Notes: a model not told the origin generated them from the sequence alone. Positions 36,499-49,238 are shown, counted from the stretch's first letter. The stretch is 64,000 nucleotides of DNA from Aurifilum marmelostoma (GCA_027559495.1 JAMXSV010000004.1:2221001-2285000), one strand, 5' to 3'. Numbers and translations: made by a program.

Positions 36499-39045
36499 TC
36501 AGTACCCGTATACACCTGGTCCCCCTGTCGCCCACCCATGGATACTTGGTGGTCCGTCAATGTAAAACTGCAATTCGTGCTCGTAGCCGTCGTTGCCCGG
36601 CATGGCACCAGCTCCTGGCTGACCGTAGTAGCCAGTCGGGCCCACCACGACATTCGGGTCGTACGCCTGGTCTGCTTGTGCGGCTGCAGCCGTTCCCTGG
36701 TGCGTGTCAAAGGCCTCCAAAAGCAGACCCAGACCGTCCGTCGTCTGTCGTGCCGCGAGCTGCTGCTGCTGGTGCATTCCACCCATGGCGTGTGCCTGCA
36801 TCTGGGCCTGCTGCAGCTGATTCTGAGCCCGCATGTTCGGATCCATGTACATCATGGATGTCGGTAAGGCGGACGGAGCCGGCGGGATATTGGGCGCCGA
36901 AGATTCGCCGTTGCGTTGCTGGTTCTCCTCAGCTTTGCCAGCCTGGCTTGCCACCTGTCCATTCTTGGTGGTAGGCGAGGAGAGGGCAGTCTGTAGAGCC
37001 TCCGGAACGGGGTCGCGCTGCAGGACTGTCAGTCTTTCTTAGTTCACAATGCTAAATTATCCAGGCATGATACGCACGCCGTCTGCCATGCTCCCTTCAA
37101 TACCTGCGACGGAGCCCTTGTTGTCACGCGCGAACTTCTCCAGAATTTCAAGCCATCGCCCTGCCAGCGGCCAGACCTGTCCTGCCTCACTCAGGATGTT
37201 CATAGCCCGCTGCAGCATAATTGGCCCGTCATTCCTCAGCGAGGGATCTGGACAAACTTCGGGAAGATGTTAGCATGTCGCGAGCTCTCTCTCTCTTCCT
37301 CCCCGCCTCCTCGTTGTCCGACAGCGTCCACTTACTGTTGGGGTATTTGCAGAGGTACGTGGCCATGTGGCCACAACTGAAGACACAAAATAACTAGCAA
37401 ATGGTCAGTCTCATCCGTACGCACAAAGTAAAAAGCCTAATCGCACACGATTCTACTTACAGCCATCTGCGCACCCATTGTGTCATCATGGGCCCTCTCC
37501 ATGAACTGCGTCTCGATCTGTTCGTGCAGGAGCTTGACGTTTGTAAAGAGCTCCATCGACATGTTGGACCAGAAGGTCTGCAGTTCGGGCTCTGCCTGCT
37601 CAGAGTTGATCATCTCGCTCAGGTAGGCCTTGCGCAGCACGATATTGCAGAGTCGCGTGGAGTTGGTGATACTGAGGTAGGCAAGGTCCTGACCACTCGC
37701 CTTGTACCCCTTCAGCAGCAGTGGGCTCCACACGTGATCGTGCGGTAGGCTGGACTCCCAGTCGTGCAACTTCTGAACAAGCTCATGATACTGGCTGGTG
37801 TCCTCCCAGGGCCGTGAGCTCCGATCATACTTGACGGCTCGGCGGGACACCCTACCCCAAAAGTAATGCGTCTGGATCAGCGTCGCAAAGAGAGACCGCC
37901 TGGGATCTGAGATCAGCTGCGGATTTTCGATCGCAGGAGGCGTATCCTCGAGGGCTGCCCGTGATGCAGGCTCCTGGCCTCTGGCGAAGTCCTCCTCGCT
38001 GCAGGGAAGCAGAGCGGTGATGTCGCTGGCGGCGAGGGAGATAGGGGACTCGGGGCCGGAGTGAAGGTTGTCCTGGCTGTGGAGCATCCACAGCGTCCGA
38101 CGGGCGGACTCGGAGGCGATGACCATCTCCTTGGAGGGGTTCTTGAGAGCGTACGTCTCCTCGCGGTTCAGACGCAGCAGGGCAGCCATCCGCATGGCGA
38201 TTCCCATGTTCATGTAGCTTCTCTGATTGTATCCGCTGCCCTGCTGGGCAATGCTGAGCAGGTAGAAGGCCTGGCACCTCTCCAGGCTTGGGGTCTGGTA
38301 GAGCTCAGACAGAGCCACAGCAGAAGCGCGATCCATGAACGTCTCGGCGGCCTTCATACCGTCCCCATGACGCTCAACCAGTGACGGCGTGAACCGGGCT
38401 GATATGCTCAAGATGCCGAGCAGCAAGAAGACGCTGAGGGAGCGGTGGTCGGTCTTCAGACGATCAACAAAGGCCTGCTTGGGAATGAAGCCGAGCTGGA
38501 AGTAATTCCGTGTAAACTGGTTCACAGCTTCGATAGTGTCCGCCAGGGGCGGCAGATAGTCCCATTGGTCGACGCCCTTGACGTTTTTGGGTGGGACGGG
38601 AGGGGCAGGTATGACGGGTGCGTCGAGGATATCGCGTCGCAGCTTCGCAGAGTCCCGCTTCTGGGCCTTGTCGGCTCTCATGCGAGGATGACGATATTCG
38701 CGGTCATTGTCGGGTTGGCCACGGACAGGGAAGATGCTTCAACGAGTCAGCACACCGTGTTATTATCCTGCAACCAAGTTTCGCGTCCGTGGGCAAGGGA
38801 GCCAACGTACCAAGCATCTGCACCCAGGCCGGCCTCAGCACATGCATGGCATGGTGGTTTCGCCTTGTCGTGCACACATTTGCTTCTCATGCGACGGCAA
38901 CTACGTTCAGATACAAGTACAAGTTAGCATGGAAGGAGCAGCGGCTATCGCAGAGGCCCAACCGGTCGTGCAAAACAAAGCAAGGGACGACGCGGGCGTA
39001 CCGGCGACATGCTATGGGCGCACGGCGTTTGATAGTGGAGCCAGA

Positions 39046-39082
<37 letters not shown>

Positions 39083-39318
39083 GACTGAGGTGGCTGCTGC
39101 GGCGTCTGTTGAGGCGCCTGTTGCGACGTCTGCAGAGACTGCAGCAACAGCTGCTCCTGCTGGGAAGGAGGCGAACCAGTGGCAGGAGGGGACTGTCGAT
39201 CGACACTCGGCGGCTGAGGATGGAGGGGATGCTGAGGCGGTCCCACTCCAACACCGGAGACGAGGGCCGTATTAAACCCTCCCGTCTGGACCGGAGGCGG
39301 AGGGCTGGCGTCGTCCAT
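36499..39318 (-). CDS. Zn2Cys6 transcription factor with fungal-specific TF domain
   Basis: Six minus-strand exons (39318-39002, 38900-38811, 38736-37461, 37393-37336, 37247-37078 and 37017-36499) give 809 residues. The zinc cluster spans exons 1 and 2: C104-x2-C107-x6-C114-x8-C123-x2-C126-x9-C136, preceded by the basic KRRAPIA. A pure Gln run of 12 lies at about 80-91, in a Pro/Gln-rich N-terminus. The middle-homology domain runs from about 190 to 600, with FIPKQAFVDRLKTDHRSLSV, GYNQRSYMNMGIAMRMAALL and RRTLWMLHSQDN. The C-terminus is Met/Gln/Gly-rich and ends GPGVYGY, likely an activation region. It should be a nuclear DNA-binding regulator; the target pathway is unknown. The neighbouring LEU4 and P450 do not prove a regulatory link. 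Confidence 0.9.
39048..39081 (-). repeat. CAG repeat encoding poly-glutamine
   Basis: A pure CAG run on the minus strand encodes about 12 Gln upstream of the zinc cluster. Pure codon repeats like this change length readily, and a length change would stay in frame. Confidence 0.97.
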
Positions 39319-41459
39319 CTCGAGAAGAGTCAATCAGGCGAGTTCGTGACGATGGAGGCCGGCAACAAAGACTCTCGCGCGCGATGAGTAGGCCGTCGGC
39401 AGGCAGGAAAAAAGCTGCAGAGGACCTTGTGTGGTGCCCGTGGCAAAAGAGTTCCCACTCTTTGTACGGTAGAAGTGGGCCCGAGTTCAAGGATTCTGAG
39501 CTGGGGTCCTCCACTTGTTGGTGTGGGCTGCGTGGGCTGTCACGCTGTGTCAGGCGGTCGGGGGCCCCTTCAATTTGATCTGGATCCGGGGGGCGAGGGC
39601 GTGCTGCAAGGGCTTTCCAGGGCCTGTGCTGCCCAGGTGGAGTGGCCTAGGCCAGTGAGTAAGCTCTGTTGATAGGTCGTGACGGCACTGGAAAGCATAG
39701 TGGTGCACAGCGCAGGCAGGGTCAGGATCTGATGGTCTGCAGAGAGAGCCAACAATCTTGGGACTGGATGAATTGAGTGAAGGGATGAAGGCGGTTCATG
39801 GTGTATATGAGACCTGCGTTGGGCATGAATGAGAAAAGAAAAGATAATCAAACACATCTACGAACCTACACCCGATTCTGACCGACCGACCAACCAGCTA
39901 TAAGTGGTGCTAACGAGGCGCAATTGCTTCTGCCAGAGGTATGGGGGGACTATCTTATCTAGTGCCATACTACAGTACACCCAGCGGTACACCGCCTGCT
40001 GGAGATGCTCTGTGCCGTGTGTCCACACCGCTGTGCCGACCTCAGCGTCCTCAACCTGAAGAAGGAAGACACAAGGGAGAAGATAGAATGCCACAGCAGA
40101 AACATATTGGATTCCACCATGTTGTCGTAATACATAAACAAGTCCAAGGGGTATGGTACCTGAGAAAGTTGAAAAAAAAAATTACAAGTCAGAACCACAC
40201 CCATGTGGCACATCATGTCCTGTGGTATCATTGATACGTTGCATGCAACCACCTCGGTTGGCCACAAGAACAACGAGCCCGGGGCAGGAGGGAAGCCTGC
40301 CTGGTCATCACCAGAAAGGTACTGTTACCATACTTATATACTACCAATACTACGGGCAGCAAGGTGTCTGTCTATTGAGGCAGGGGTGAATCCTCGGCGG
40401 GCACCTTCCAAATAAGCTGTTGTAGCTGCCGTGCCTGCCTGCCGTTGACCCCAGAATATCCACCTAGCAGTTGACCCCTCGAGAGAAAGAGCACACCATC
40501 CCGCCATTGAAGTACAGATAGATCCTCCTTCCCAATTTCTTTTCGGAATTTGAGGCCGTTCCTCTGTCCTCCTCTGTCCTCCAGAAATTTCAGTTAGTTT
40601 TGGAAGCGTCATGTTGTTGCCTTCCCCTGTGCCCTGCCTATTCACCTTCTTCTTCTTCTCTCTCCTCTAGCAGATCGCTGGTCGGCTTCCCTTACCTACA
40701 GTTGCATACCAACTGTCTTGCATTCCGTTGCCACTGCTGCAGCCCCCTCGAGGACTACCCTCTCCCTTCACCCAAAGCAGACCGAGGTCACCTGGGATCG
40801 GAATCTCACCGCATCCCTGACGACATGCAGTCACGGTCTCTCCTTTTCTGGCGAGTCGCAAAGCAGGTGGCGACTCGTCCTGACATCTGAGAGCAGAGCT
40901 GGTCGTTACCGGGACGTGTCCGCGGGTGGACACTGTCCTCGGTCATGATCTGTCAGTCCTGTCTGGGTGGTAGGAATTGATCCCGGGGCGACTTGCGACA
41001 TGGCAATGACATGACCGTTGCCTGCGGCGGAGACGACGATTCTCTGGGCGCCTTCTGCTCGAATCAATTCTCATCCTTCGACCTGGTCTCGGACTTCTCA
41101 CTGGGTGCACGGAAGGGATCCTCACTTGGAAAGGGGGAGACCGGAACCTTTTGTCCACAAGTCTCACACAGGAACATCGTAGTGGGTGGTGGACATGACT
41201 CTCATCTCCTGCCCTCACCACAGCTATAGCTCATCCACTAATGTCGCCTCTAGGCCCAAACGCCCGAGGCGCAACAACAACCCGGGTATGCGGTACGAGT
41301 TTTGCCCTGCTTGGCCTGTCCACAGCACGGCACACTCTTCCAGCTATTGCGCCACGCCAGGCCTGACAAGCCGCTAGAACTTCTCACAAACCTTCTCCCG
41401 ACTCAATAACTCGCGGCCCTCGGGACGGCTCAGACGGGTTTGGTCATCGCTAATCGGCC

Positions 41460-41503
<44 letters not shown>

Positions 41504-42400
41504 GGCAGACACACAGACACAGACACACAGCATCCACACACACACACGCACAAACACACCTTAGGTGTCCCTGCAGGGTGCAGCGCATCAGCAAACGCGT
41601 TAGCGGCGTGTCATGTCAACCACGAGGGGCACTTACGCAACCCAATAACTTGCGGCCCAATGCAATGCAAGTCTTGGGCAGAATCCGAGGGCAGTCGGCC
41701 TTGGTTGTTTTTCCTTTTTCGTTTCTTGTTCTTCTTCTTGTTTCAATGCGGAATGGCGGAATTGCGATTCGTCCCCTGGGTGTCGCTCAGAGCATGCAGA
41801 TCGGGCTGCAGAACCCGCACTCGCGGGTTGCCCTGGTCGGGTCTACGTCTGCCACATGGGATATTATGCCGTTTCTGCAAGTGAGAAAAGCATAGTGTGG
41901 ATTCCCCCATCGGCGACTCCAGCCAAAGGGACGTTTGGGCGCCCCTCCGTGCACTAGACCCTCCGATCTGGCATGCTGGCAATAGTTGCAAGCCTAGCTG
42001 ACGATCATGTTGGCACGAGCATTGTCGACGATCCAACGAGCGTCGAGCCTTGGGAGGCTGACCGCAAGATGATGATTTCGTCACGGCCCCCTCGGAAACA
42101 CTCCCCACTCCTCCCTCCTATGGCTCTCCTCTTGCGGTCGGGCTCCGAGTTCTAGGTCCTTGACGGCGCCTATCGAGTCGTACGCCGCTGATGGATCAGT
42201 GACCGCCGCCGAGGGTCTTTTGTCCCGCTTGTGAGCTGTCAAGTTACCCAGCTTAAACTGCATCATATTACTTGGAATCTGGTCCCCGCGAGTAAGGTCA
42301 GCATGTCGAACATCTGATCACCTGAATCAGTATTTTGTGAACCTTTCAAGACATTTTTCTCCTTGTTGATGGCGTTCAGAACGTACATAAATCTGGCAAC
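39319..42400. other. 3.1-kb spacer with CA microsatellite, no gene seen
   Basis: It contains the upstream region of the Zn2Cys6 gene and of the P450. A tandem duplication of a CCTCTGTCCT-like unit lies at about 40559-40583, and a CA repeat at 41459-41500 with degenerate CA sequence to 41560. Open frames such as 41740-41895 (plus) have no domain. Confidence 0.5.
41459..41500. repeat. (CA)21 microsatellite
   Basis: Forty-two bases of alternating CA are followed by 60 bases of imperfect CA-rich sequence, a decayed extension of the same tract. Confidence 0.97.
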
Positions 42401-44320
42401 ATGGCTGGCATCTTCTTGTCTCCTCAACATGATTTCAACTTTGTCGAGTGGACGATGTTGCGCCAAGTCTATATCACGGGCGGCGAGCCCAAGGCCGTCT
42501 TGGCACTGATCTGCGTGACTGCGTTCCTCTGGCTTCTCGTCGCCTCTTTTAGCTCTCGAAGGCGATCTCCATGCCCGCTTCCTCCAGGCCCCCCTGGTAA
42601 GCTCCTGTTTGGCAACCTCGGGCAGCTCAGCGAACACCCCGAGCAGGACTACATGACATGGGGTAAAAAATACAGTGAGTTCCCCGGATTCAGACGCCAA
42701 CCCCGGATCGCATTCGGGGCCATTATGAGCTGAGAATATTCATTTCTAGACTCCGATGTCATCCACATCAAGGTTCTCGGTCAGCACATGATATGCCTCA
42801 ACAGCACCAAGGCGGCCATAGACCTCCTCGACAGGCGAGGGGCCAACTACTCGGACAGGCCTCGCTTTACGCTATTCGAAGTGTATGTCAGCAATCCTTT
42901 TGGGAATACAATGCTGTTGGACAGGCTTTTCTTTTTTTTTTTTGGGGGGGGGGGGGGGGCGAGAGGCAGGGGCAAAGAACAGAGAGTACAATGCTGACAT
43001 CCATCATCATCAACGTGCAGCATGGGCTGGGGCCTCACTTTGACCTTCCTCCGCTGGGGTCCTCGCTTCAAGCTCCACCGGCGCTTCTTCCAGACAACCT
43101 TGACCCGATCTTCCATCAAGACTTTCCAGCCCATACAGACTCACGAGGCTCACAAGGCCGTACGGTCTCTGTTAAAGACCCCGAGCGACTGGCGGGATGT
43201 CACGCTTCTTCTCACCACGAGTATTATCTTTCGCATCGCCTACGGCCAGGAGATCAAGTCCAAGTCATCGCCCTACACTGGCATGTCTCGCGCAGCCAAC
43301 GATGTCACCACCAACGGCGGCATAGCGGGGTCCTCCGTCGTTGATGTGTTTCCCCTCGCGCGATACTTCCTGCCGTCGAGTCTGTCGCCGGCGCTGAGGC
43401 ATGCAAGGCAGAGCAGAGATACCATCAAGACGATACACGAGGTCCCCTGGAACAACAACATGCGCGACATCGAGGCGGGCACCGCGACACAAAGCTTTAT
43501 GAAGACACATTTCGACCGCTGGGCCAGCAATGCGCAGGCCGGCATTCGTCAGGAGGCCACAATCGAGGATCTGAAGGGCGCGACGGCAGCCGTGTTCATC
43601 GCAGGCGGGAATAGCACATGGGGCACAGTACTGAGCGCAATCCTGTTCCTCACCAAGTTCCCCGATGTCCAGAGGCGCGTTCAAGAAGAGATCGACACTG
43701 TTGTTGGCACGGGCCGGCTCCCGACATTCCAAGACAGACCGACGCTGAAGTACCTCGATGCCTTCTTGACCGAATGCATGCGGGTCCTCCCTCTGAACCC
43801 TCTGGTCATTCCGCACTGTAGCCTGAAGGATGATATATACGAGGGCATGTTCATCCCGGCCGGGAGCGTGGTGTTTGCAAATGCCAAAGCGATGACACGC
43901 GACCCGGATACATACCAAGACCCTGAGAGGTTTGACCCGGATCGATACGCTAGGGGGGAACCGTCTCCACCCGGCAACTTCGGTTTTGGGCGGCGAAGAT
44001 GCCCGGGCAATCATCTCGCGCTTGCAACCGTCTATATCTATGTTGCGACAATGTTGAGCGTGTTTGAGGTCGAAAAGGTCGTGGATGAGACAGGGAGGGT
44101 GATGGAGCCCGAGATCGAGCTGACTGTCGGTCTAGGAGGGTTAGTAGTCTCACCGCCATGCCGGGTGGCGATCTCAAGGAGTGTCATGTGTGCTGACTAT
44201 ATGCTAGGCATCCCGCGCCGTTCGAGTGTCAGCTCAAGCTTAGGTCACCTGAGCGGGCCAGACTCCTGCAAGATGAGGAGGTGGAGGACTACTATTGACG
44301 TTCTGATGACTGATGACTAA
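42401..44320 (+). CDS. Cytochrome P450 monooxygenase with atypical I-helix
   Basis: Three exons (42401-42674, 42750-42882 and 43021-44320) give 568 residues. An N-terminal membrane anchor (about 31-50) is followed by the hinge PLPPGPPG at about 59-66. The K-helix ExxR is ECMR (387-390), PERF is at 437-440, and the heme loop FGFGRRRCPG (456-465) has the Cys ligand at 463, so the fold is intact. The I-helix reads AGGNST (330-335) where AG-x-(D/E)-T-T is usual, so the acidic residue is Asn and the conserved Thr is Ser. The sequence style (GQHMICLNSTKAAIDLLDRR, HRRFFQTTL) recalls the broad fungal group that includes O-methylsterigmatocystin oxidoreductase-like enzymes, but the substrate is unknown. 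No synthase gene is nearby. The C-terminus is about 40 residues longer than usual and could hide a further intron. Confidence 0.9.
42932..42959. repeat. T12-G16 homopolymer in P450 intron 2
   Basis: Twelve T (42932-42943) pass into sixteen G (42944-42959) inside the 138-nt second intron of the P450 gene, between the donor at 42883 and the acceptor ending at 43020. The tract is likely variable and hard to sequence. Confidence 0.97.
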
Positions 44321-44905
44321 CGATGAGATGCATAGACGAGCTGCATTCACGGGGGGCAAAAATAGCTTTAGATATAGATAGACTCTTATGGTCTGCCCGA
44401 CGTCGCTGCATCTTTTCTTTTTTTTTTCTTCCTTGATTTCTTTCTTTTTTTGTATCAAACACCCTTCTTATACGCGACGATCTGCACACGACAGCCTGGG
44501 TAATGAGATACGAACTTACTTCCTTGTCCTTTCACTAGTGGCATCGTAGGTGTCAGATCCTGACACGTGTGCAAAGTGACTCCGGCGCAAGGCGGCAGCA
44601 TGCAAATACCTTGCGTCAATACATTGATTGCTATTAGAGCCCCCTGAAAAATGAGGGGGAGATATGAAAACCAGGACTGTTGCCTCAAATTCAGTAGACG
44701 ACCGCCCTGAATAGCATAGGACCCGAGCCACCCGTCTTCTCCTCGTGTACGACCCCAGTTCCTGTCAAACTCCCTGAACGCCTTCCAAAATGCAGACGGT
44801 CCTAGCAGCCATATCCTTCGTTTTCGAAAAGGGCTGGGCGACTGGGTGGAGTCTTTCTTCTTCTTCTTCTTCTTCTCCTTGCCCCGCGGTGCAATAGAGT
44901 CTTGT
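44321..44905. other. Convergent spacer between P450 and NC2-beta genes
   Basis: It holds two facing 3' UTRs and short T runs (44405-44455), plus a CTT repeat near 44857-44876. An ACACGTGT palindrome lies near 44567. No gene is seen. Confidence 0.5.
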
Positions 44906-45942
44906 CTAATTATGACGTGCAGCAGCAGCGGCAAACTGCTCTGCTTGCAGACGCTCCAACTCCTCCATCGACATGCCGCTCTGATCAAATTTGTTGAGTT
45001 TCTTCTCACGGCCCTATAACGACATTTCGTCAGTCTTCTGCCGAATCACAAATCCATGACTTGTTGACCGGGATGTCAAGGTGGCATGCTCACTTTCTGC
45101 TGCTCCTTGTGCTCGGACGCAGCCTCAAGTACGGCAGGGACGTAGTCTGAAAAGCCGAGCTGCTCGAGCGCCTTGGTGATGTGGTCACAGGCAATGGTCT
45201 TCTTGGCCTCCTTCTCCGAGATCTCGTTTGCCTCTGACGAGACAAGAGTGATGAACTCGACGCAGCATTCTATGAGCAGGTCACGAGCCTCTTTCGAGAA
45301 GGCCGTTCCGTTGGCAGGCGGCAGGATTTCGGTCACGATTTTTTGTACCGTGGCTGCAAGAAAAGTCAGCACCGCGGTACGCTGGATCGGGGGTGTCGCC
45401 TCTGGAGGAGCTGTTGATGAAGCTGCTGAGAGCGGTCTGCTGTCGGTTCAGATGAAGCCAAGCTCGACCTCCTCGGCTCGGATCACCAACACTCCCGGGG
45501 CCCAGCTATGATGCATCACTCACCCTTTGGCAGCGACAGATCGTCATTGCCTAGGATTACCAGTCAGCATACATTCACAAGTACCATCTTTGGAAGGCAT
45601 CCACGGGATTTCGCACTGTCGGGCATGTTGGACGGTGAGAAGAGAGATGGGCGACGTTGAGATGCGCGTGACAGAGTAGATTCTCCCGGTATGTAGCTTT
45701 GAAGTAGAGGAAATGGGGTGAGAGACAGAGCAAGAAAGGAAAGGTGGGGACATGGGATCGAAGACAAACCGTGACTACGAAGGTCATCAGACGCCTCAGC
45801 ACAGTATCGATGTCATCACTTCAAGGTGCCTGCAAACGAGGCAAGTCACCCATGAATGCAGGCAACCCCAGCAAAAGCACTTGAAAGGAGCAGACTTGGA
45901 CTATAAATTGTGCAACTCACCTCCAAACTCGTGGTCAGACAT
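44906..45942 (-). CDS. NCB2: Negative cofactor 2 beta subunit (Dr1), histone-fold repressor
   Basis: NC2-beta pairs with NC2-alpha on TBP-bound promoters and blocks TFIIA and TFIIB entry. Four exons (45942-45921, 45550-45524, 45353-45094 and 45013-44906) give 138 residues. The start MSDHEFGGNDDLSLPKATVQ is characteristic. The histone fold continues with KIVTEILPP, FSKEARDLLIECCVEFITLV and ACDHITKALEQLGF. The C-terminal NC2 segment has GREKKLNKFDQSG and MSMEELERLQAEQF, ending AAAAARHN. The first two exons are only 22 and 27 nt, with a first intron of about 370 nt. All phases agree. The length is slightly under the yeast protein because the Gln/Ala-rich tail is short. Confidence 0.96.
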
Positions 45943-47258
45943 TGTTAATGATAGCAACAGGTGAGATGCAGCTGGGGCACACTTTTTGGATGAATATGAC
46001 AAAAGAATGTCGAGTGGGGTCAAGCTGGGAAAGATCCGTGAAAGAAAGAAAAGAAAGAACTAGAGTCATGGAATCAGGTCAGACTCGTCATCGCGTTAGG
46101 TTTCAGGCTTGAAGCATCATTGTGAGGTTGAGGTGGTTGGGGCTTTCTCTGGATGATGGCCACATGCGGGAGAGCTGCCTACCTTCAAGGTGAGGTCGAC
46201 TTTGGGCCTTTAAGTACTTTTGGACTCGATGTTTATGGTTCTAGTGAGGATGCCAGCAACAGTCAGCTGGGGGCCGGCCTGTGAACCTGTGGCTTGGTTA
46301 TCCGCTTATCATCCTTCCAGCTAGCCTTTCTCGGCTGTAGCCTATAGGTCAAGCCACAGTTCCACCTCCCAAATATTTTCTATTCGCCTGCTTCGCTGGA
46401 GGAAAAAAAGCTGTCTGCAATCTCTTCCTCCTGCGACTTCTTCCGACCATCATCCACCCGACACAGCTCCAACGCCTCGATAGCTCGTTCGCGCGAGAGT
46501 CTGATGTCCGGTCCTGGCAAACAAGATGGAAAGAGAACCGTCTATGTCATGTTTGGGAGTCTCTGCCAGGTGAGAAACGAGTACGTTCGCGTCGAGCGCT
46601 GAAAGGTATGTGTGTTCCAGCTTTTCCCCTTCTGCGCTCCCTCGTACATGATGAGCTCTATGTCGCCCCAGGCATACAAACCCATGGTGATTGACCTGTC
46701 TTTCCAAACGGACGCTTCTGATATTCTACCCATCGCACTCTCTACTTTCCCTTCATTGCCTTGCGGATCCTCTTTGCTGACCGAAAAGATCACAGGTTGG
46801 TCACGATTGCCCCGAGTCCCTGGACGCCGTATCCTCTCCAAATCTCGACAGCATCTTGCCATGATGTTTAATCATGTACTATCAAATCCTGACCATCATG
46901 TGATGACCAATTCCTTTGATTTCTGAGCATCCCACCGAGTACACTCAACATGCCGGCAGACCGGACATGGGAAGAGGCGCTGACCCTCTTGCGCAGCGGA
47001 CGGGGAACAGACCGACTGCTATATGTTGCTGTAATGAAAATGTTCAAGGTGAGTGTCAATTTTCTTCTTTCTGGAGACACGGGACAACATACAAAAGCCT
47101 ATGATTAAGAATTTACATTCCATGCTAAATCCGAAGCAAATAATGTGGAAGAAAATGTATTGCTTTTCATCTTTCGAATGAGGCTCTTCTAGTCGTCTCG
47201 ACGTCTCTAGCATCCCGCACCCAGTCTGTCTGCTAACTTCGTGCACAGTAAATCCTCC
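45943..47258. other. 1.3-kb spacer, weak exon-like stretches only
   Basis: A plus-strand stretch from the ATG at 46504 reads 23 codons and then meets a GTGAGA donor-like site, and another from 46950 reads about 33 codons before a GTGAGT site at 47049. Each resembles a first exon of a small gene, but I cannot connect them to credible further exons or a known family. Confidence 0.3.
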
Positions 47259-48144
47259 TCAATTCTCCTGATACGCCGCCAGTTCTGGGCCGTTCCACTG
47301 CAACCACTTACCGCTCAGGTCAGGCGTGGCATCCAGTGCGAGCTTCGCAAAGACTCGTCCGGGACCTTCTGGCTGGTTCAGCTTTCCTTCCTCGAACGCG
47401 GCCATGAATCCGGCGTGGTCTGCAGCATCCATGTGATCCTTGCCCTGCTCTCGCAGCAGTTTCTGCATCCCAGTATCGGTCCTGCCTGGGTTTCCAGAGA
47501 TAGTGACAATATCCTTCTCCTCGACTGCCAAGTGTTGGGCGAGGGAGTGCAGGGCTGCCTTTGATGATCCGTAGGGACCCCAAGCTGCGTAACCTTTCAG
47601 GGCTGCTCCCGAAGTGACCAGGACAATGCGGCCCTTGGTCTGACGCAGGTGAGGTATAGCTGCTTGGACCTGATGTTTCCTCAGCGTGGAAGTCCAACGG
47701 GGGCCGGCCTCATCAGCAAGCACACTTACCAGGGCTAAAGGGCTGAAGAAGTTGATGTCGTATAGCCTCTTCCAATCGTCGACCGAGCTGTTCGCAATCC
47801 GTTTGATAGGCTCCAGTGCCCCATGGTTGATGACGAGTCCATCGACCTTGCCCCCGAACTTCACAGCAAGGTCTGTGACCTTGGTAGCATTCTGTCATAG
47901 AGAATCAATACATCAATTACCCCTCCTCACGAACGGCGTCCGTGTGTTGACTTCTCACCTCAAAATCTGTCAAATCCGCTGCCACATACTCTACTTGTGA
48001 GGGGTACTGCTTCTTCAGAGCAGCGAGCTCGCTCTCAGTGCGGGCCACAAGCACCACCTTGTGCGACTTCTCTAGGAGGTATTGCGAGATGGCCAGGCCA
48101 ATCCCACGACCAGCGCCTGTCACAATGATGGTTTTAGAAGTCAT
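47259..48144 (-). CDS. Short-chain dehydrogenase/reductase
   Basis: It is a classical NAD(P)-dependent SDR of 252 residues from three exons (48144-47959, 47891-47730 and 47669-47259). The cofactor motif TGAGRGIG is at 9-16, the structural INHG at about 83-86, and the catalytic residues are S136, Y149 and K153 in YGSSK. Arg after the first beta strand (VARTES) suggests NADPH preference. The C-terminal WLQWNGPELAAYQ resembles yeast YIR035C-like and sepiapterin-reductase-like SDRs. The second intron (60 nt) keeps the frame open if not removed, so a naive model would carry about 20 extra residues after SPLAL. The substrate is unknown. It lies about 1.3 kb beyond the start of the NC2-beta gene on the same strand. 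Confidence 0.92.
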
Positions 48145-49238
48145 GGTAAAAGCGCGCCACCGTCGATTTCGTGGACCGGACCGAGGGTGAGTCTCTGCCA
48201 AGTCTTGCAGATTGTCAATCGCACACACAGAAATTTGAAGTCATCGGTGGGGCATTGCTTGACCAGATTATGTAATACGATACGCGTTAAGTCTGTCTGC
48301 CTGTTCACATACAATTATGATTTACTAATTCGTGAAAATCTCTAGGCCAGTGACATCGAGACGGAGGCGCTGTGGTCGTCTTTTTATCCTTCCAAGATGC
48401 ATCTCCAAGACTTGTTCTCATCCTCAAGAGCCCGAAAGCCAGCCATTCTACGTGTCGGGCGCCCGCGTCGAGCGTAATAGCACGGTTAGTTCTAGTAAGG
48501 CAGGCGGATGTGGAAATAGTGTAACTTTTTGAGGGCCTGTTACTGTGTGCTTGCAATTCTCAGCGTATAGGCTGCGGAATGCCACGGCAAATTACGATAT
48601 GCCAGGCCAGCATAATAACCCTGTATAGATCGGATCGACCATGTTGTCTGGTTTCCTACACTTATTTCTCAATGACTGGCTGCTGAGCCGTCAGTGAGTA
48701 TTAGTGAGATATTCTGTATTTCAAAAGCTTGTGTCATTACACACGTGATTGAAATATCTCCTGACGAAAGTCTGAAGGTGCTTATTACAGCTTGCATGTA
48801 CGACCTTGTCTTCTGGACGGCGTCTCGCATCTCTCGTCGACGATATTCACCACTCGTTCACGATTTATTGTCCTACAATTCTGATTGATGATTCGAACAA
48901 GCCAGGCTGCTGACTTATCTCGTCTTTACCTTTCCCTCTAATCTACCGAATTTAAGTACTGCTTTACAGATATTATATAATAGTCTACCTTCAGCATCAT
49001 TGCTCAAGGTTCTGCCCCGAGTGGCGGCGTGTGCAAGATCGTCAGGATGATGCAAGTGAATGAAGATGACAGTGCCTCATACCTAGACAGAGGCGGTAGT
49101 CATACCAAGTCCCCGATTTACTACAATCTGCTATTCAATTCCATGTCGTTTGACACGCTGATTTCTTGGCTTGCCTTGTTGTCACATCATCTGGATTATT
49201 CTGTCCACAATGGCTACTGCACTCATCGCACCGCCGAG
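48145..49238. other. Spacer, no gene seen
   Basis: Upstream region of the SDR gene and of the CheD-like fragment. It is AT-richer than its neighbours around 48690-49000 and has no repeat or recognisable coding content. Confidence 0.5.

Noticed and set aside
46504..46927. Small spliced gene starting MSGPGKQDGKRT
   Set aside because: First exon and donor look plausible, but no downstream exon or family could be identified, so it stays uncalled.
47670..47729. Insertion of about 20 residues in the SDR
   Set aside because: The segment is an in-frame intron with GTAAGT and CAG ends; removing it restores the continuous SDR helix.
48880..48900. tRNA T-loop-like GATTCGAAC
   Set aside because: The flanking bases cannot form a T-stem or acceptor stem on either strand; no tRNA found in the window.
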